Positions 54,596 through 64,000 of a stretch of DNA of 64,000 bases are shown here, piece after piece. The stretch covers positions 1,240,001 through 1,304,000 of the forward strand of contig NZ_PEAY01000001.1 of the NCBI RefSeq assembly GCF_002807665.1, written 5' to 3'. The position numbers and the translations under genes were made by a program. Below the pieces are notes generated by a model. The model did no database searches. It was not told the origin of the DNA and saw nothing but the letters and a program-made list of their open reading frames with translations. Position 1 is the stretch's first letter, and each line of letters opens with the position of its first letter. The DNA comes from Neoalteromonas facilis (lineage in GTDB: Bacteria; Pseudomonadota; Gammaproteobacteria; Enterobacterales; Alteromonadaceae).

Positions 54596-57298
54596 TTACA
54601 AACTTCCGATAGCTGCCACTGCAACTGCCAGCTGATATATTATTTGAGTGGCATTTGACCAAAGTGTTAGGTTATCAACATTATCTGAATCAAATGGGAC
54701 AACTATCGTGTCTCCAGGCCTAATGCTCGCCGACTCTCGATTCGAACCAAACCAGTAACTTTGGGCTCCCGGAATCATCACGGAACCATTTTTGCGAATT
54801 ACATATATGCGATTTTCATCCGCAAGTCCTCTAGTGCCGCCACTGAGTTCTATGTACTCATCTAGCGTCAGCCTCTCACTATATAAATGAGAAGTTGGCA
54901 CATACACTTCACCAATCACGTTAACGGATTGAGTTATGCTCGGGATTATCAGCTGATCACCGTCCTGAAGGGTTACATCAGAGCTGTGAGAACTAGATAA
55001 AATCGCCGGCAGGTCAATGACTAGTCGCCCGACGGCCTCTGCACTCACAAGGTCTTTTAATAACTCTTTAGCTTGATCATAACTTATGACAGACCCCGCT
55101 CCTTTTTGTTGTCGAAGACTTTCTGATGCAATTTGCTTGCGAAGCTCTTCGGCTAGACGCTTTAAATTTTCTCTTTCCTTTACCCGCAAATCCTCACGTG
55201 TAAACAGTGCTGCTTCTAAATCACCGAAATCAGTTACACCACCGACTCTCTCAAGAAGCTGAGTCAAAGTTTCACCTCTTTTAACCGTATATTCGCCGGG
55301 GAATTTAACTTCTCCTTTGACGACAACTTTCAATTCCTCTTGCCACTCTGGGATGGAAAAAAAATTGAGCCTATCTCGACTTTTAATCGTCAAACTATCT
55401 TTTGAACCAGCAAGAAACGTTTTAGGCTCAAATTCGAGATGGTTTATATTGGCTTCTCCATTTGGGTCTAACTCTAACCGAGTTATTTCAGCTCTGGATA
55501 AAAACGCAGATTCAGTCAGGCCTGAGGCAGCCTTTATTGCGCCTAACACGCTTAAATTTTTCGTCAATGGGTATTTCCCTGGCACTTTAACTTCGCCTGC
55601 GACTTCAAAGATACTAATTGGTTCGCCAACACCAGCCTGCCTTTCTAGTGCTTTTAATACTGGCCTCAAAAGATTCTTTCTGGAGAAGAGTGAGACCTCA
55701 CTCATTTCACGCAGTTCATTAATTTCCTCTTCAGTTAATTTTATACGTGGAATTGCTTGTCTCTCTTCACTGTCTGATTGATTATTTTCAGTCCCTTCTA
55801 GAACACCGATTGATTGTAGGAACTCATCTTCCCGAATTCTTTTTTCCCACATTTCTTCAGACCATTGTTCAAGTTCCTTTTCTGTTTGGGCGTACGCTTT
55901 AATTGTACTTGGTAAATAAATCTTCTCTTCTTGAGAGGAAAACACGATTATTTGATCTTTTTCTTCTAGCACTATGTCACCATTTTCTTGCAGTGGCCCC
56001 AAAGTAAGATCTACTTGCCAAGTTTCAATGCGTTTTGAGTGTCCCTCTATTTCACGAACTATTAGCACATAGGTAAAATCAGCATTAGGTAATAGAGATT
56101 CATCAATATTCCCTAATAATTTGGATAAAAGTAATCCTTCGTGCCATTGATACGCGCCGGGCCTTGCTACAGCGCCAAGCAGATAAACTGAAGAACCAAC
56201 GTAATCTGAGGTTTTATCGACAAATATTCTGTCTCCTGGAAGAACAGTGAAATTATCTTCGTTGAGATTGGCTGTCAGCTGCACACGTTGCCCATTGATG
56301 ACGCGCTCAATACTGATTGCTTTGGTGAACGCATCAGGAAGCACCCCTGCGGCGAGGCTTAATACTTCCCGTAACTTATTCTCTCCAGATAGTTCATATA
56401 TTGCAGGTCGCCTGACCTGACCATCTACTTCAATTGAAAACTGCAAAGCTGGTACAAAAACCACATCATTCGTTTGCAATCTGACATTGTCTGAGGCATT
56501 GCCGTGACTCAATAATTCATATAGATCAAACGTAGAAACAGTTTTGCCGCCCCTTTTTATTTGAATTTGTCTAAGAGAGGCAATATCTGTCACTCCTCCA
56601 CTAGCAATTAAAGCTTCAGTCAAGCTTGATAAGGAACTTACATTATATCGCCCTGGGTTTGTAACTTCGCCCGCCACGAAAATATTTAAGGTGCTAATAT
56701 TACCCATTGTCACAATGGCTTTTGATCCAGTAATCTGCCTCTCGACTACGCTTTTAACATAGTCCTTAGCCTCTCCGAAGCTGAGTCCTGCGACAGATAT
56801 GGGACCAAGACGCGGAACAATGACATTACCGTCCGACTCAACTAGAAGCACGTACTCGAAATTTTCAGTACCGTACACCCTGAGAAGTATCTCATCACCA
56901 CTTTTAAGAATAAAACTATCTGGAACCATAATCGTGGGATTCAAATTACTATTGGCATTATTGGGCGAAAAAACGTCACTTCCATATAGTGTTAATTCAA
57001 CATCTTCAGTTTCTAAACTTGACAACTCCGAATCTTGATTGTTCGCATAACTTGAATAGGTGAAGGGCTCTTCAGCTTCAGTAGAATTGCTTTTTGTGTT
57101 TGTACTTCCATACCTCTGTTGGGACAAGATAGAAAGGTCAAACCCCATTTGACGCGCGAGGGTTTCTTGTTGAGCTTTAGGCAAAGCTTTGAACTGTTGA
57201 ATCTGCTGATTAGTCAACGATTGAGAAAAGCTTGTCCCAGTAAAAAATAATATCACACAAGAAACAACATTGATGATGAAACGTTTATCCGGAAGCAT
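54596..57298 (-). CDS. Multi-SLBB polysaccharide export protein (Wza-like)
   Basis: A 900-residue exported protein. A signal peptide covers residues 1-25 (TGTSFS-QS) and the Wza-type poly-export domain is at about 125-200. Then come six SLBB repeats with the pattern xVxGEVxxPGxY near residues 206, 288, 370, 563, 657 and 795, separated by a charged coiled-coil insertion (470-540). One terminal hydrophobic stretch (IIYQLAVAVAAIGSL) could anchor it. SLBB domains bind or line polysaccharide export channels. It opens the secretion operon, 22 bases before gspG, with AGGAAA upstream of the ATG. Confidence 0.82.
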   Translation of the reverse strand: MLPDKRFIINVVSCVILFFTGTSFSQSLTNQQIQQFKALPKAQQETLARQMGFDLSILSQQRYGSTNTKSNSTEAEEPFTYSSYANNQDSELSSLETEDVELTLYGSDVFSPNNANSNLNPTIMVPDSFILKSGDEILLRVYGTENFEYVLLVESDGNVIVPRLGPISVAGLSFGEAKDYVKSVVERQITGSKAIVTMGNISTLNIFVAGEVTNPGRYNVSSLSSLTEALIASGGVTDIASLRQIQIKRGGKTVSTFDLYELLSHGNASDNVRLQTNDVVFVPALQFSIEVDGQVRRPAIYELSGENKLREVLSLAAGVLPDAFTKAISIERVINGQRVQLTANLNEDNFTVLPGDRIFVDKTSDYVGSSVYLLGAVARPGAYQWHEGLLLSKLLGNIDESLLPNADFTYVLIVREIEGHSKRIETWQVDLTLGPLQENGDIVLEEKDQIIVFSSQEEKIYLPSTIKAYAQTEKELEQWSEEMWEKRIREDEFLQSIGVLEGTENNQSDSEERQAIPRIKLTEEEINELREMSEVSLFSRKNLLRPVLKALERQAGVGEPISIFEVAGEVKVPGKYPLTKNLSVLGAIKAASGLTESAFLSRAEITRLELDPNGEANINHLEFEPKTFLAGSKDSLTIKSRDRLNFFSIPEWQEELKVVVKGEVKFPGEYTVKRGETLTQLLERVGGVTDFGDLEAALFTREDLRVKERENLKRLAEELRKQIASESLRQQKGAGSVISYDQAKELLKDLVSAEAVGRLVIDLPAILSSSHSSDVTLQDGDQLIIPSITQSVNVIGEVYVPTSHLYSERLTLDEYIELSGGTRGLADENRIYVIRKNGSVMIPGAQSYWFGSNRESASIRPGDTIVVPFDSDNVDNLTLWSNATQIIYQLAVAVAAIGSL

Positions 57299-57578
57299 TA
57301 AGTTTCCTATGTTTTAGAATTGAGGTTTTTGCAAAAATTAATTTAGCTGGAAATGATAGCCTATTTGTTTGATTAGGAAAATATAGGTCTTCAAGATTTT
57401 ATTTAGGTTTTATTTGCACTGAAAGCGGTCTCTGAATTGGCTGGAGTAATCAGGAGATTTCACTGTCCTTGTATTACCCCTAGCTCTTTAGTATAAACTA
57501 ACGAACTTTTTTACAGATAGTTTTGACTACTAAACTCTTTAAATCTCAATAGTAGAAGTCCAAATTTGGAAAAATATA
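57299..57578. other. Divergent upstream region of the SLBB operon and the POT transporter
   Basis: No gene is seen in these 280 bases. They carry the ribosome-binding site AGGAAA of the SLBB gene and AT-rich sequence on both sides. No promoter could be placed with confidence. Confidence 0.5.
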
Positions 57579-59084
57579 ATGACAACAAAATCTAACGACA
57601 CAAGTTTCTTTGGCCATCCAGGGGGCCTGCAAACATTATTCTTCACTGAGATGTGGGAACGTATGAGTTACTACGGCATGCGTGCACTCTTGGTATTATT
57701 TATGACGGCCAGTCTTCAAGAGGAAGGCTTAGCGTTCACCGTTGCAACAGCAACGGCTATTTATGGCCTTTACACTGGCGCAGTCTACTTTATGGGATTA
57801 CCTGGTGGTTGGTTGGCTGACCGCTTACTGGGCGGCCAAAAAGCCGTATGGTACGGTGGTATTATTATCATGTCAGGGCATATTGTTCTGGCCATTCCTA
57901 GTACAAAAACATTCTTCATTGGCCTTATTCTCGTCGTGTTAGGCACCGGCTTGTTGAAGCCTAATATTGGCGCAATGGTCGGCATGCTTTATAGCGACGA
58001 AGACAAGCGCCGCGACAGTGGCTATACCCTCTACTATATGGGTATCAACATTGGTTCTGTCATTGGTTATATTGTATGTGGTTACCTTGCGACCAACTGG
58101 GGTTATCATTACGCTTTTGGTGCAGCTGCTGTAGGTATGGCATTAGGCCTTGTTCAATACAAATTGACCCAACCTAAGTTAGAAGGCGCCGCTGAAAAAC
58201 CTACCGTTGACCTGTCACCCAATGCTCAGCGCCTAAGCTGGATGGTTATTGTCGGATTCTTAATTGCACTAGTGCTAGTGACCACGATGGTGTCTACTGG
58301 CGCGATTGTTATTGACGCGGTAGCACTTGCAAAATATGTGGCTATATTCTTCACTCTAGTGTTTTTAGCCTATTACGCTGCAATATTTTTCTTTGGTAAT
58401 TTAGATGGCAACGAAAAGCGTAAATTGGGCGCCCTCTTCTTAGTCTGTATAGCCTCAATCTGTTTCTGGGCAGGATTTGAACAAGCGGGTTCTTCACTGA
58501 ACTTGTTCGGACGTGACTACACTGACCGAATGATTGGTGCATTTGAAATCCCACCGGCTTGGTTCCAATCTGCAAACTCATTCTTCATTATTATTCTTTC
58601 ACCATTCTTTGCCGCCCTATGGATCAACCTAGGCAAGCGCATGATGGACCCGTCATACGGCTTTAAATGTGCTATTGGTCTGATCATCATGGCGACTGGC
58701 TTTATAGTTATGTTCTTTGCAGCTCAGCTTGCTGCCAGTGGCCTGAAAGTGGCACCTTATTGGTTGGTAATGACTTACTTCTTGCATACTGTTGGTGAAT
58801 TATGTCTGAGCCCAGTAGCGTTAAGTGCTGTAAGCAAACTATCGCCTAAACGATTTGCTGGACAAATGATGGGTGTTTTCGTGCTGACTTATTCAATCGG
58901 TAACGTAGTTGCAGGCTTACTTGCTGGGAACTTTGACCCAAGCCGTTTAGATGAAATGCCTGGGCTCTACATGCAGATCAGCTTATTCAGTATCGCCATC
59001 GGTATTGTGGTGCTGTTATTCGTGCTTAAAACTCGTGTGTGGGAAAAATTACCTGCGAGCCAAGCGAAAACTGCTGACGCATGA
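57579..59084 (+). CDS. POT family proton-dependent oligopeptide transporter
   Basis: A 501-residue symporter for di- and tripeptides, with about fourteen membrane helices. The N-terminal family signature FFTEMWERMSYYGMRALLV has the ExxERFxYYG-type motif (here EMWERMSYYG). GINIGSVIGYIV is the second signature. Closest type is DtpT/YdgR-like. The next gene overlaps its stop by 4 bases. Confidence 0.92.
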   Translation: MTTKSNDTSFFGHPGGLQTLFFTEMWERMSYYGMRALLVLFMTASLQEEGLAFTVATATAIYGLYTGAVYFMGLPGGWLADRLLGGQKAVWYGGIIIMSGHIVLAIPSTKTFFIGLILVVLGTGLLKPNIGAMVGMLYSDEDKRRDSGYTLYYMGINIGSVIGYIVCGYLATNWGYHYAFGAAAVGMALGLVQYKLTQPKLEGAAEKPTVDLSPNAQRLSWMVIVGFLIALVLVTTMVSTGAIVIDAVALAKYVAIFFTLVFLAYYAAIFFFGNLDGNEKRKLGALFLVCIASICFWAGFEQAGSSLNLFGRDYTDRMIGAFEIPPAWFQSANSFFIIILSPFFAALWINLGKRMMDPSYGFKCAIGLIIMATGFIVMFFAAQLAASGLKVAPYWLVMTYFLHTVGELCLSPVALSAVSKLSPKRFAGQMMGVFVLTYSIGNVVAGLLAGNFDPSRLDEMPGLYMQISLFSIAIGIVVLLFVLKTRVWEKLPASQAKTADA

Positions 59085-59380
59085 AGTTCTACTTCTCTAC
59101 CCGGCAAATCCCCCAATTGAGGGATTTGCCATTACAACAGCGCATGATCGCGCTCGAACATGCGGCGTTGAAAATGACCGTACCTGAGCGTTCATTATTA
59201 AACGTCCTCAAATTACTCATTATTGTGCCGGTGTTTATTTTCATACTACAAGTATCTGAAAATTGGACTGCGCTACTTTGGGCGGCCTTAGTGCTTCTCG
59301 TCTATCCTTTATTTATAAAGCCACTGCAATACAGCTTAAGTGCTAAATATCTCTCTGATGAATTAGGGAAAACATCATGA
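59081..59380 (+). CDS. Small two-helix membrane protein, uncharacterised
   Basis: A 99-residue protein with two membrane helices (about residues 45-80) and a conserved [20 protein letters not shown]-terminus. It may belong to a conserved Alteromonadales family (DUF6170 from memory, not checked). It is coupled to the transporter before and to galE after by 4-base overlaps. Confidence 0.6.
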   Translation: MKFYFSTRQIPQLRDLPLQQRMIALEHAALKMTVPERSLLNVLKLLIIVPVFIFILQVSENWTALLWAALVLLVYPLFIKPLQYSLSAKYLSDELGKTS

Positions 59381-60393
59381 AAACGATTCTTGTTACCGGC
59401 GGTGCAGGTTATATCGGTAGCCATACCGTTCTGCAGCTACTCGAGCAGAACTACAACGTCATTGTATTAGACAATTTGAGTAATTCATCAGAAGTCGCTC
59501 TGGACCGCGTCAACGATCTCACCGGTAAATCGGTTATCTTCAAAAAAGGAGATATTCGTGATGAGCAAGCACTTAACCAAATATTCTTTGAACATGAAGT
59601 CGATTCCGTTATTCATTTTGCAGGGTTAAAGGCCGTCGGTGAATCGGTCGAACAACCGTTAAACTATTACGAGAATAATGTGTTTGGCACGCTTCAGCTG
59701 TGTAAAGTGATGCAGTATCACGGCGTCAAGAACCTTGTTTTCAGCTCCTCCGCTACGGTATATGGTGATCCCATCGCGCTGCCACTGCGAGAAGATATGC
59801 CAACTGGACAGCCTACTAATCCGTATGGCCAATCCAAGTTGATGGTTGAGTTGATCCTGAACGATTTATATCAATCCGATCAAGAGTGGAATATTGTGTT
59901 ATTGCGCTATTTCAATCCGGTGGGCGCTCATCCATCAGGTATGATTGGCGAGGACCCCAGTGGTATACCGAATAATCTAATGCCTTTTATTACTCAGGTT
60001 GCCACCGGTAAGCGAGCGCAACTGAGTGTGTTTGGTGATGACTACGATACACCCGATGGCACTGGTGTACGCGATTACATTCACGTTGAGGACTTAGCCA
60101 ACGGACATCTAAAAGCCTTAGATAAACTAGACGCGAATGCTGGTTTATGTACCTTTAATCTGGGTACGGGCCAAGGTTACAGCGTATTAGACATGGTTAA
60201 AGCTTTTGAAGCAGAGAGTGGACAAAAAGTCCCTTACCAAATCGTTGCCAGACGCAGTGGTGATGTTGCGTCGTGTTATGCAGACCCTACACTTGCTAAA
60301 AACGAACTCAATTGGGAAGCCCAAAAAGGCTTAAAAGACATGTGTCGCGATTCATGGCGATGGCAATCACAAAATCCAAACGGATATAAATAA
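59377..60393 (+). CDS. galE: UDP-glucose 4-epimerase
   Basis: A 338-residue SDR epimerase that interconverts UDP-glucose and UDP-galactose. [10 protein letters not shown] at residues 7-16 binds NAD, and the catalytic YxxxK is YGQSKLMVE near 150. Feeds the polysaccharide cluster with UDP-galactose from GalU's UDP-glucose. Coupled to the small membrane protein. Confidence 0.95.
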   Translation: MKTILVTGGAGYIGSHTVLQLLEQNYNVIVLDNLSNSSEVALDRVNDLTGKSVIFKKGDIRDEQALNQIFFEHEVDSVIHFAGLKAVGESVEQPLNYYENNVFGTLQLCKVMQYHGVKNLVFSSSATVYGDPIALPLREDMPTGQPTNPYGQSKLMVELILNDLYQSDQEWNIVLLRYFNPVGAHPSGMIGEDPSGIPNNLMPFITQVATGKRAQLSVFGDDYDTPDGTGVRDYIHVEDLANGHLKALDKLDANAGLCTFNLGTGQGYSVLDMVKAFEAESGQKVPYQIVARRSGDVASCYADPTLAKNELNWEAQKGLKDMCRDSWRWQSQNPNGYK

Positions 60394-60416
60394 AGCGGTC
60401 ATTAGACCGCTTTTTT
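60393..60416 (+). terminator. Terminator after galE
   Basis: Stem AAGCGGTC/GACCGCTT with an ATTA loop, followed by TTTTTT. Also faces the end of the GH3 gene on the other strand. Confidence 0.9.
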
Positions 60417-60418
60417 AT

Positions 60419-62236
60419 TTAGAACGCCTGCAATCCATAACCTATTGGGAATAGAGCCTTAGGTGAACTTTCAGGCAATGGTAGATCGTCAATAGCTTTC
60501 GGCCACGCATGCGGTAAACGCCCTGTGGGTGTAAATCCATCCACACTGAATAACAAGTCAGCCACTCCACTGCCTTCTGATCCAGGTAACCACGCCGCAA
60601 TAAAGGCATCACTGTGAGCCAACTCATCATTCACAATAAGCGCTCGGCCTGATATCAATATAGTGATCACCTGTTTACCCAGCGCTTTACAATTAGCAAG
60701 CTGCGCTTTTTGTGCTTGGCTTAGCCACAGTTCGTGAGTGTCTCCTTCCCCTTCTGCGTAGGGTCGTTCTCCAACAACCACCACTACCTTCTCTGCATGC
60801 ATGTCTGCACTGCAACCTTGAGGCAAGTATTCAACATTTTGTGCAACATCCTCAATACCACTCAAAATCGAAGTCGCGCCTCGATAGCTTTCGGTTACGC
60901 CTTGCCATCGAATAGTCCACCCGCCACTTTGCAAGCCCGTGTTATCAGCATGTTCACCCACAACAGCCAGTGCCTCTTGAGGGTCAAGCGGTAACGCCTG
61001 AGTTTGATTCTTTAACAATACCAAAGACTCTCGTACCGCCTGACGTGCAACATCGCGATGCGCTGGACTCCCCACCGCTGACGCATAAGCTCTTTTGCTA
61101 AAGGGATTACTAAACAGGCCAAGATTAAATTTCATATTGAGGATACGCCTTACAGCATCATTAATACGCTCCATTGCAACCGTACCATCCAGCACGGAAG
61201 CTTTGAGCTTTGTAATGAATTCAACGTGATTCCCGGGCTGCATGGCGATATCGATACCCGCATTGATCACCGTATGCGGCTCTCCAAATCGCAGGCCACC
61301 ATTCCAATCAGTCAACACAACGCCTTCAAAACCAAGCTCTTGCTTTAACAGCCCCTGAACCAATTCCCCGTGCTGATGCATTGGCGTGCCATTGACCGAA
61401 TTAAATCCGACCATAACGGCTGCCACATTATCCTCAAGGGCTTGTTGATAAGAGGGTAAATGGCGTTGGTATAAGGCCTCATCACTAATAATGGCGTTGC
61501 CCCCTTCTACACCGCCTAATGTTCCACCGTCACCTAAATAATGCTTTGCTGTTGCGGCAATCGTCTGGTCAAAGGCGAGGGATTGGCCTTGCAGTCCAGC
61601 AATAGATGCCTGACTTGCCGCCCGGGTAATATCCAAATTTTCAGAGAAACCTTCATAAACACGCCCCCAGTGCTCGTGTTCTGGCATTGCGATACAGGGT
61701 GAAAAGGTCCAATTGAATCCCGTTCCTACCGATTCCAGTGCGGTAATGCGAGCGACCTCTTGAATAAGCGAGTAGTTGCGAGTCGCAGCCAGGCCTATAT
61801 TGTGAGGGAATACCACGGCACCTTCGAAAGTATTTTGCCCATGCACAGCATCGACTCCAATCAGCAATGGAATGCCCAAACGCGTACTCATCGCTGACCG
61901 TTGAAAGCTATCAAATTTATCCATCCATGCTTCAGGTGAATCGCCCGGCACTGGGCCATCGGTATGAATGATGCTCCCAATAAAAAACTCGCGCATCGTG
62001 TCCTCAGTTACACCGTTGTGCCAAACCGATTGAGTCATTTGCCCCAGCTTTTCATCTAGCGTCATAGCATTGATCAGCGCTTCTACTCGCCCCGACTGAG
62101 TCGGATACTGGCACAAATCAAAGGCTTCAGTGCCCCAGTGACAAATAATCTCTGGGGGCTTAGTGGGTTTGATGTAGGTACAACTGGAAATAACCAGCAA
62201 CAAAGCTAATTGAATTAGTCGCGTCAGCAATCTCAA
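60419..62236 (-). CDS. GH3 family beta-glucosidase lipoprotein
   Basis: A 605-residue exported glycoside hydrolase of family 3. The lipobox is VISSC (Cys 19). The catalytic N-terminal barrel has GVDAVHGQNTF and the nucleophile Asp in VVLTDWNGG near residue 298. The C-terminal alpha/beta sandwich follows (LVLLKNQTQALPL). Likely cuts beta-glucosides or beta-glucans at the cell surface or periplasm. Monocistronic. Confidence 0.9.
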   Translation of the reverse strand: MRLLTRLIQLALLLVISSCTYIKPTKPPEIICHWGTEAFDLCQYPTQSGRVEALINAMTLDEKLGQMTQSVWHNGVTEDTMREFFIGSIIHTDGPVPGDSPEAWMDKFDSFQRSAMSTRLGIPLLIGVDAVHGQNTFEGAVVFPHNIGLAATRNYSLIQEVARITALESVGTGFNWTFSPCIAMPEHEHWGRVYEGFSENLDITRAASQASIAGLQGQSLAFDQTIAATAKHYLGDGGTLGGVEGGNAIISDEALYQRHLPSYQQALEDNVAAVMVGFNSVNGTPMHQHGELVQGLLKQELGFEGVVLTDWNGGLRFGEPHTVINAGIDIAMQPGNHVEFITKLKASVLDGTVAMERINDAVRRILNMKFNLGLFSNPFSKRAYASAVGSPAHRDVARQAVRESLVLLKNQTQALPLDPQEALAVVGEHADNTGLQSGGWTIRWQGVTESYRGATSILSGIEDVAQNVEYLPQGCSADMHAEKVVVVVGERPYAEGEGDTHELWLSQAQKAQLANCKALGKQVITILISGRALIVNDELAHSDAFIAAWLPGSEGSGVADLLFSVDGFTPTGRLPHAWPKAIDDLPLPESSPKALFPIGYGLQAF

Positions 62237-62409
62237 CTTAGAGCACCTTTAGAATTTTTAACTTAGTCTAAACCATGTCGTTGATTGAAATTGATCATGC
62301 GGTCCAGCCCGTCGCACAGGCCACCCGCTTGAGCGGAATTGCGATCAAATATTGGCTTTTATGCTCATGCAAGGCAGAATCTCGGATAAACCCTTTTCAT
62401 AGACACGCT

Positions 62410-62883
62410 ATGCACTTCATCCGTAAACCCTTCAAAGAGATTGATAACACAACGCTGTACAGCATTTTGAAATTGAGAAGCGACGTCTTTGTCGTGGAAC
62501 AAGATTGTGTTTATCCAGATTTGGACAACAAAGATACCTTACCAGACTCCATTCACGTGTATAGCGTGACCGTGCCGGAAACTGATGAAGCCCACCTAGC
62601 TGCCTATGCCAGATGCCTTGCACCAGGGGTTTCCTATCAAGGGTGTAGCATCGGTCGAGTGGTCGTGTCTCCCCACGATCGTGGCAAAGGACTCGCGACT
62701 GAATTGATGACCGAAGCCATTACAGTCTGTCGTACCCACTGGCCTTCATCACCGATACAAATCGGGGCGCAATTATACCTAGAAGCATTTTATGCTTCGT
62801 TAGGGTTTCGAACCTTCAGTGAACCCTATGATGAAGACGGCATCATGCACGTTGATATGCAACTGGTTGTTGAAGCGCAATAA
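62410..62883 (+). CDS. ElaA-like GNAT acetyltransferase
   Basis: A 157-residue acetyltransferase. The start is put at the ATG 62410 (MHFIRKPFKEIDN) because the protein then matches the ElaA length and start; the open frame to 62275 has no known homology. Motifs are LKLRSDVFVVEQDCVYPDLD, the acetyl-CoA loop DRGKGLATELM and IGAQLYLEAFYASLGF. Substrate unknown. Confidence 0.85.
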   Translation: MHFIRKPFKEIDNTTLYSILKLRSDVFVVEQDCVYPDLDNKDTLPDSIHVYSVTVPETDEAHLAAYARCLAPGVSYQGCSIGRVVVSPHDRGKGLATELMTEAITVCRTHWPSSPIQIGAQLYLEAFYASLGFRTFSEPYDEDGIMHVDMQLVVEAQ

Positions 62884-62884
62884 A

Positions 62885-62912
62885 AAAGCCAGCGACTAAG
62901 GCTGGCTTTCTT
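62885..62912 (+). terminator. Terminator after the ElaA-like gene
   Basis: Stem AAAGCCAGC/GCTGGCTTT with a GACTAAG loop; a T-rich tail (CTT) follows, and an A-tract precedes, so it may also serve the opposite strand. Confidence 0.8.
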
Positions 62913-62961
62913 ATCAATTTATTTAAAAAGCATCATGTGCTAGAAGAGCTATTTAGTGTGC

Positions 62962-63744
62962 CTACTCTATGTCTTCTAGCATACTTTCAAAGTCTTCAAA
63001 ATCGAGTAGCTCTTCCTCATCAGGTTGCTCCTCTTCAATTTTACCGTCTTTGACCTGAAACTCTTTATTCTGGAAGTAGGCATTTTTCACAAATGCATAA
63101 GGGTCAGCAGAGGTTTCCAGCAATTGTTCTTGCTCCATTGCCCGTGCTCTCCCCTCTAATACTTCTACGCCCCAACGTAACAACGTGAAATTACTGTTTA
63201 AGTAAGTCATAGGAAAATAGGCGTTATCCACATATCGTCCGCCCACACCTCTGACATCACTTGGGCCGGCCGCGGGTAGCATTAGATACGGACCATTGCC
63301 GACCCCCCATACACCAAGCACTTCGTCAAAATCTTCATCTCGACGTGGCACCCCCATCTTCTCAGCCACATCTATGGTACCCACCAGGCCAATGGTAGTG
63401 TTTAAAACAAAACGCACCAAACTATCAAGTGAGGCTCCCACCTTGCCTTGTAACAGGTTATTCACCACGTTCACCGGCTCTTCTAAATTTTGTGCTGCAT
63501 TCAGCAAACCGGTTCTAGCAAATTGAGGCATGACAGTAACATAACCAACTGTGACGGGACGCAATATGTATTCATCTAAAACGTCATAGTTAAAATCCCA
63601 CATCACGCGGTTAACGGGCTCCAGTGGGTCACGTGGATCGGTCGATATGTCATTGGCTTGCACTTGCTCTTGGCTCTTATTGGAGGCGCACCCGCCTAAT
63701 CCGAGCATGAAGACTGTCAAGAGCAATACTAATTTTTGGTTCAT
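62962..63744 (-). CDS. mlaA: Outer-membrane lipoprotein MlaA (VacJ)
   Basis: A 260-residue lipoprotein (lipobox GLGGC, Cys 19) of the Mla pathway that keeps lipid asymmetry of the outer membrane. Family landmarks are DPLEPVNRVMWDFN near residue 40 and GVWGVGNGPYLMLPAAGPSDVR near residue 145. It has an unusually acidic C-terminal tail (EEEQPDEEELLDFEDFESMLEDIE in short acidic runs). The start overlaps the ccmI-like stop by 4 bases. Confidence 0.93.
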   Translation of the reverse strand: MNQKLVLLLTVFMLGLGGCASNKSQEQVQANDISTDPRDPLEPVNRVMWDFNYDVLDEYILRPVTVGYVTVMPQFARTGLLNAAQNLEEPVNVVNNLLQGKVGASLDSLVRFVLNTTIGLVGTIDVAEKMGVPRRDEDFDEVLGVWGVGNGPYLMLPAAGPSDVRGVGGRYVDNAYFPMTYLNSNFTLLRWGVEVLEGRARAMEQEQLLETSADPYAFVKNAYFQNKEFQVKDGKIEEEQPDEEELLDFEDFESMLEDIE

Positions 63745-64000
63745 TCAATTTCCTGATTAATCATCACTTCAACGTTAACTACCTGACCGGTAGTTGTTGG
63801 GATTTCTGTCATCCCCTGAAGTTCACCTTTAACGGCTTCTACATTTTCGTCCTTGGATATACGTGCAATCAGCCTAGCTCGTTCAATTTGATTTAACGTG
63901 AAATTTGGCATCATCGCATTTTGCTCTGTCAATGTGACATTCACGGGTAATGACGCGAGCGGCAATTTTACAACAGCGGCAGGCATTCTCATGGCACTGC
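63741..64000 (-). CDS. C-terminal part of a CcmI-like cytochrome c biogenesis protein (runs off the window)
   Basis: The last 86 codons of a protein whose frame is open to the window edge. The end (KLPLASLPVNVTLTEQNAMMPNFTL followed by ARISKDENVEAVKGELQG, in short runs) fits the C-terminal domain of CcmI/CycH, which holds apocytochrome c for heme attachment. The identification is from this short part, so it is moderate. It is coupled to mlaA. Confidence 0.6.
   Translation of the reverse strand, partial: SAMRMPAAVVKLPLASLPVNVTLTEQNAMMPNFTLNQIERARLIARISKDENVEAVKGELQGMTEIPTTTGQVVNVEVMINQEIE

Overview
The window comes from a chromosome of a marine gammaproteobacterium, most likely an Alteromonas-type member of the Alteromonadales. 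The housekeeping operons have the standard gammaproteobacterial order (rpsB-tsf, pyrH-frr-uppS-cdsA-dxr-rseP; map-glnD-dapD). The accessory families (DUF3549, DUF3301, DUF3192, a type II secretion locus beside an SLBB protein, sulfated-polysaccharide genes) are typical of marine Alteromonadales. No phage, tRNA, rRNA or CRISPR array was seen.

Layout. 1-6.8 kb (minus): translation, nucleotide, isoprenoid and phospholipid genes from rpsB down to a partial rseP. 7-11.3 kb (plus): map, glnD, dapD. 11.4-28.9 kb: a block whose backbone, yqcA-truC ... csrB ... syd-queF-ppnN, matches the E. coli order as I recall it. It is interrupted by DUF3549/DUF3301, a DUF885 peptidase and a three-gene polysaccharide module (wzz, acyltransferase, Wzy-like). 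A diguanylate cyclase lies between queF and ppnN, and DUF3192, HDOD-like and NAD-isocitrate dehydrogenase genes follow. 29-41.7 kb: comEA, galU, a multiply broken ugd, then an exopolysaccharide cluster (WecA-like initiator, Alg13/14-like pair, four glycosyltransferases in all counting the initiator, Wzx flippase, two sulfotransferases, an unknown lipoprotein, a GH88 unsaturated-uronyl hydrolase). A dead IS3-type remnant closes this cluster. 42.8-57.3 kb (minus): a 900-residue Wza-like protein with six SLBB repeats, eleven type II secretion genes, then a secreted Thr/Ala/Asp-rich protein resembling an S-layer protein, which has its own strong promoter. 57.6-64 kb: POT peptide transporter, galE, GH3 glucosidase lipoprotein, ElaA-like acetyltransferase, mlaA and the 3' end of a ccmI-like gene.

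Main discoveries. (1) The strand opposite the apparently empty region at 18.9-19.2 kb encodes a CsrB-family regulatory RNA, with about 24 GGA motifs, a perfect terminator and a perfect GacA/UvrY box upstream. (2) The diguanylate cyclase start site sits in a small hairpin whose loop is AGGACA, a candidate CsrA site, which would place a CsrB RNA and a probable target about 3.5 kb apart. (3) The type II secretion genes, the SLBB protein and the S-layer-like protein look like one dedicated cell-surface system. (4) The exopolysaccharide cluster predicts a sulfated, probably uronic-acid-containing polymer, yet its linked ugd (UDP-glucuronate supply) is a pseudogene.

All family names come from reading motifs; no database search was run. 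Start codons were moved from the longest open frame wherever a Shine-Dalgarno site or known N-terminus favoured another.
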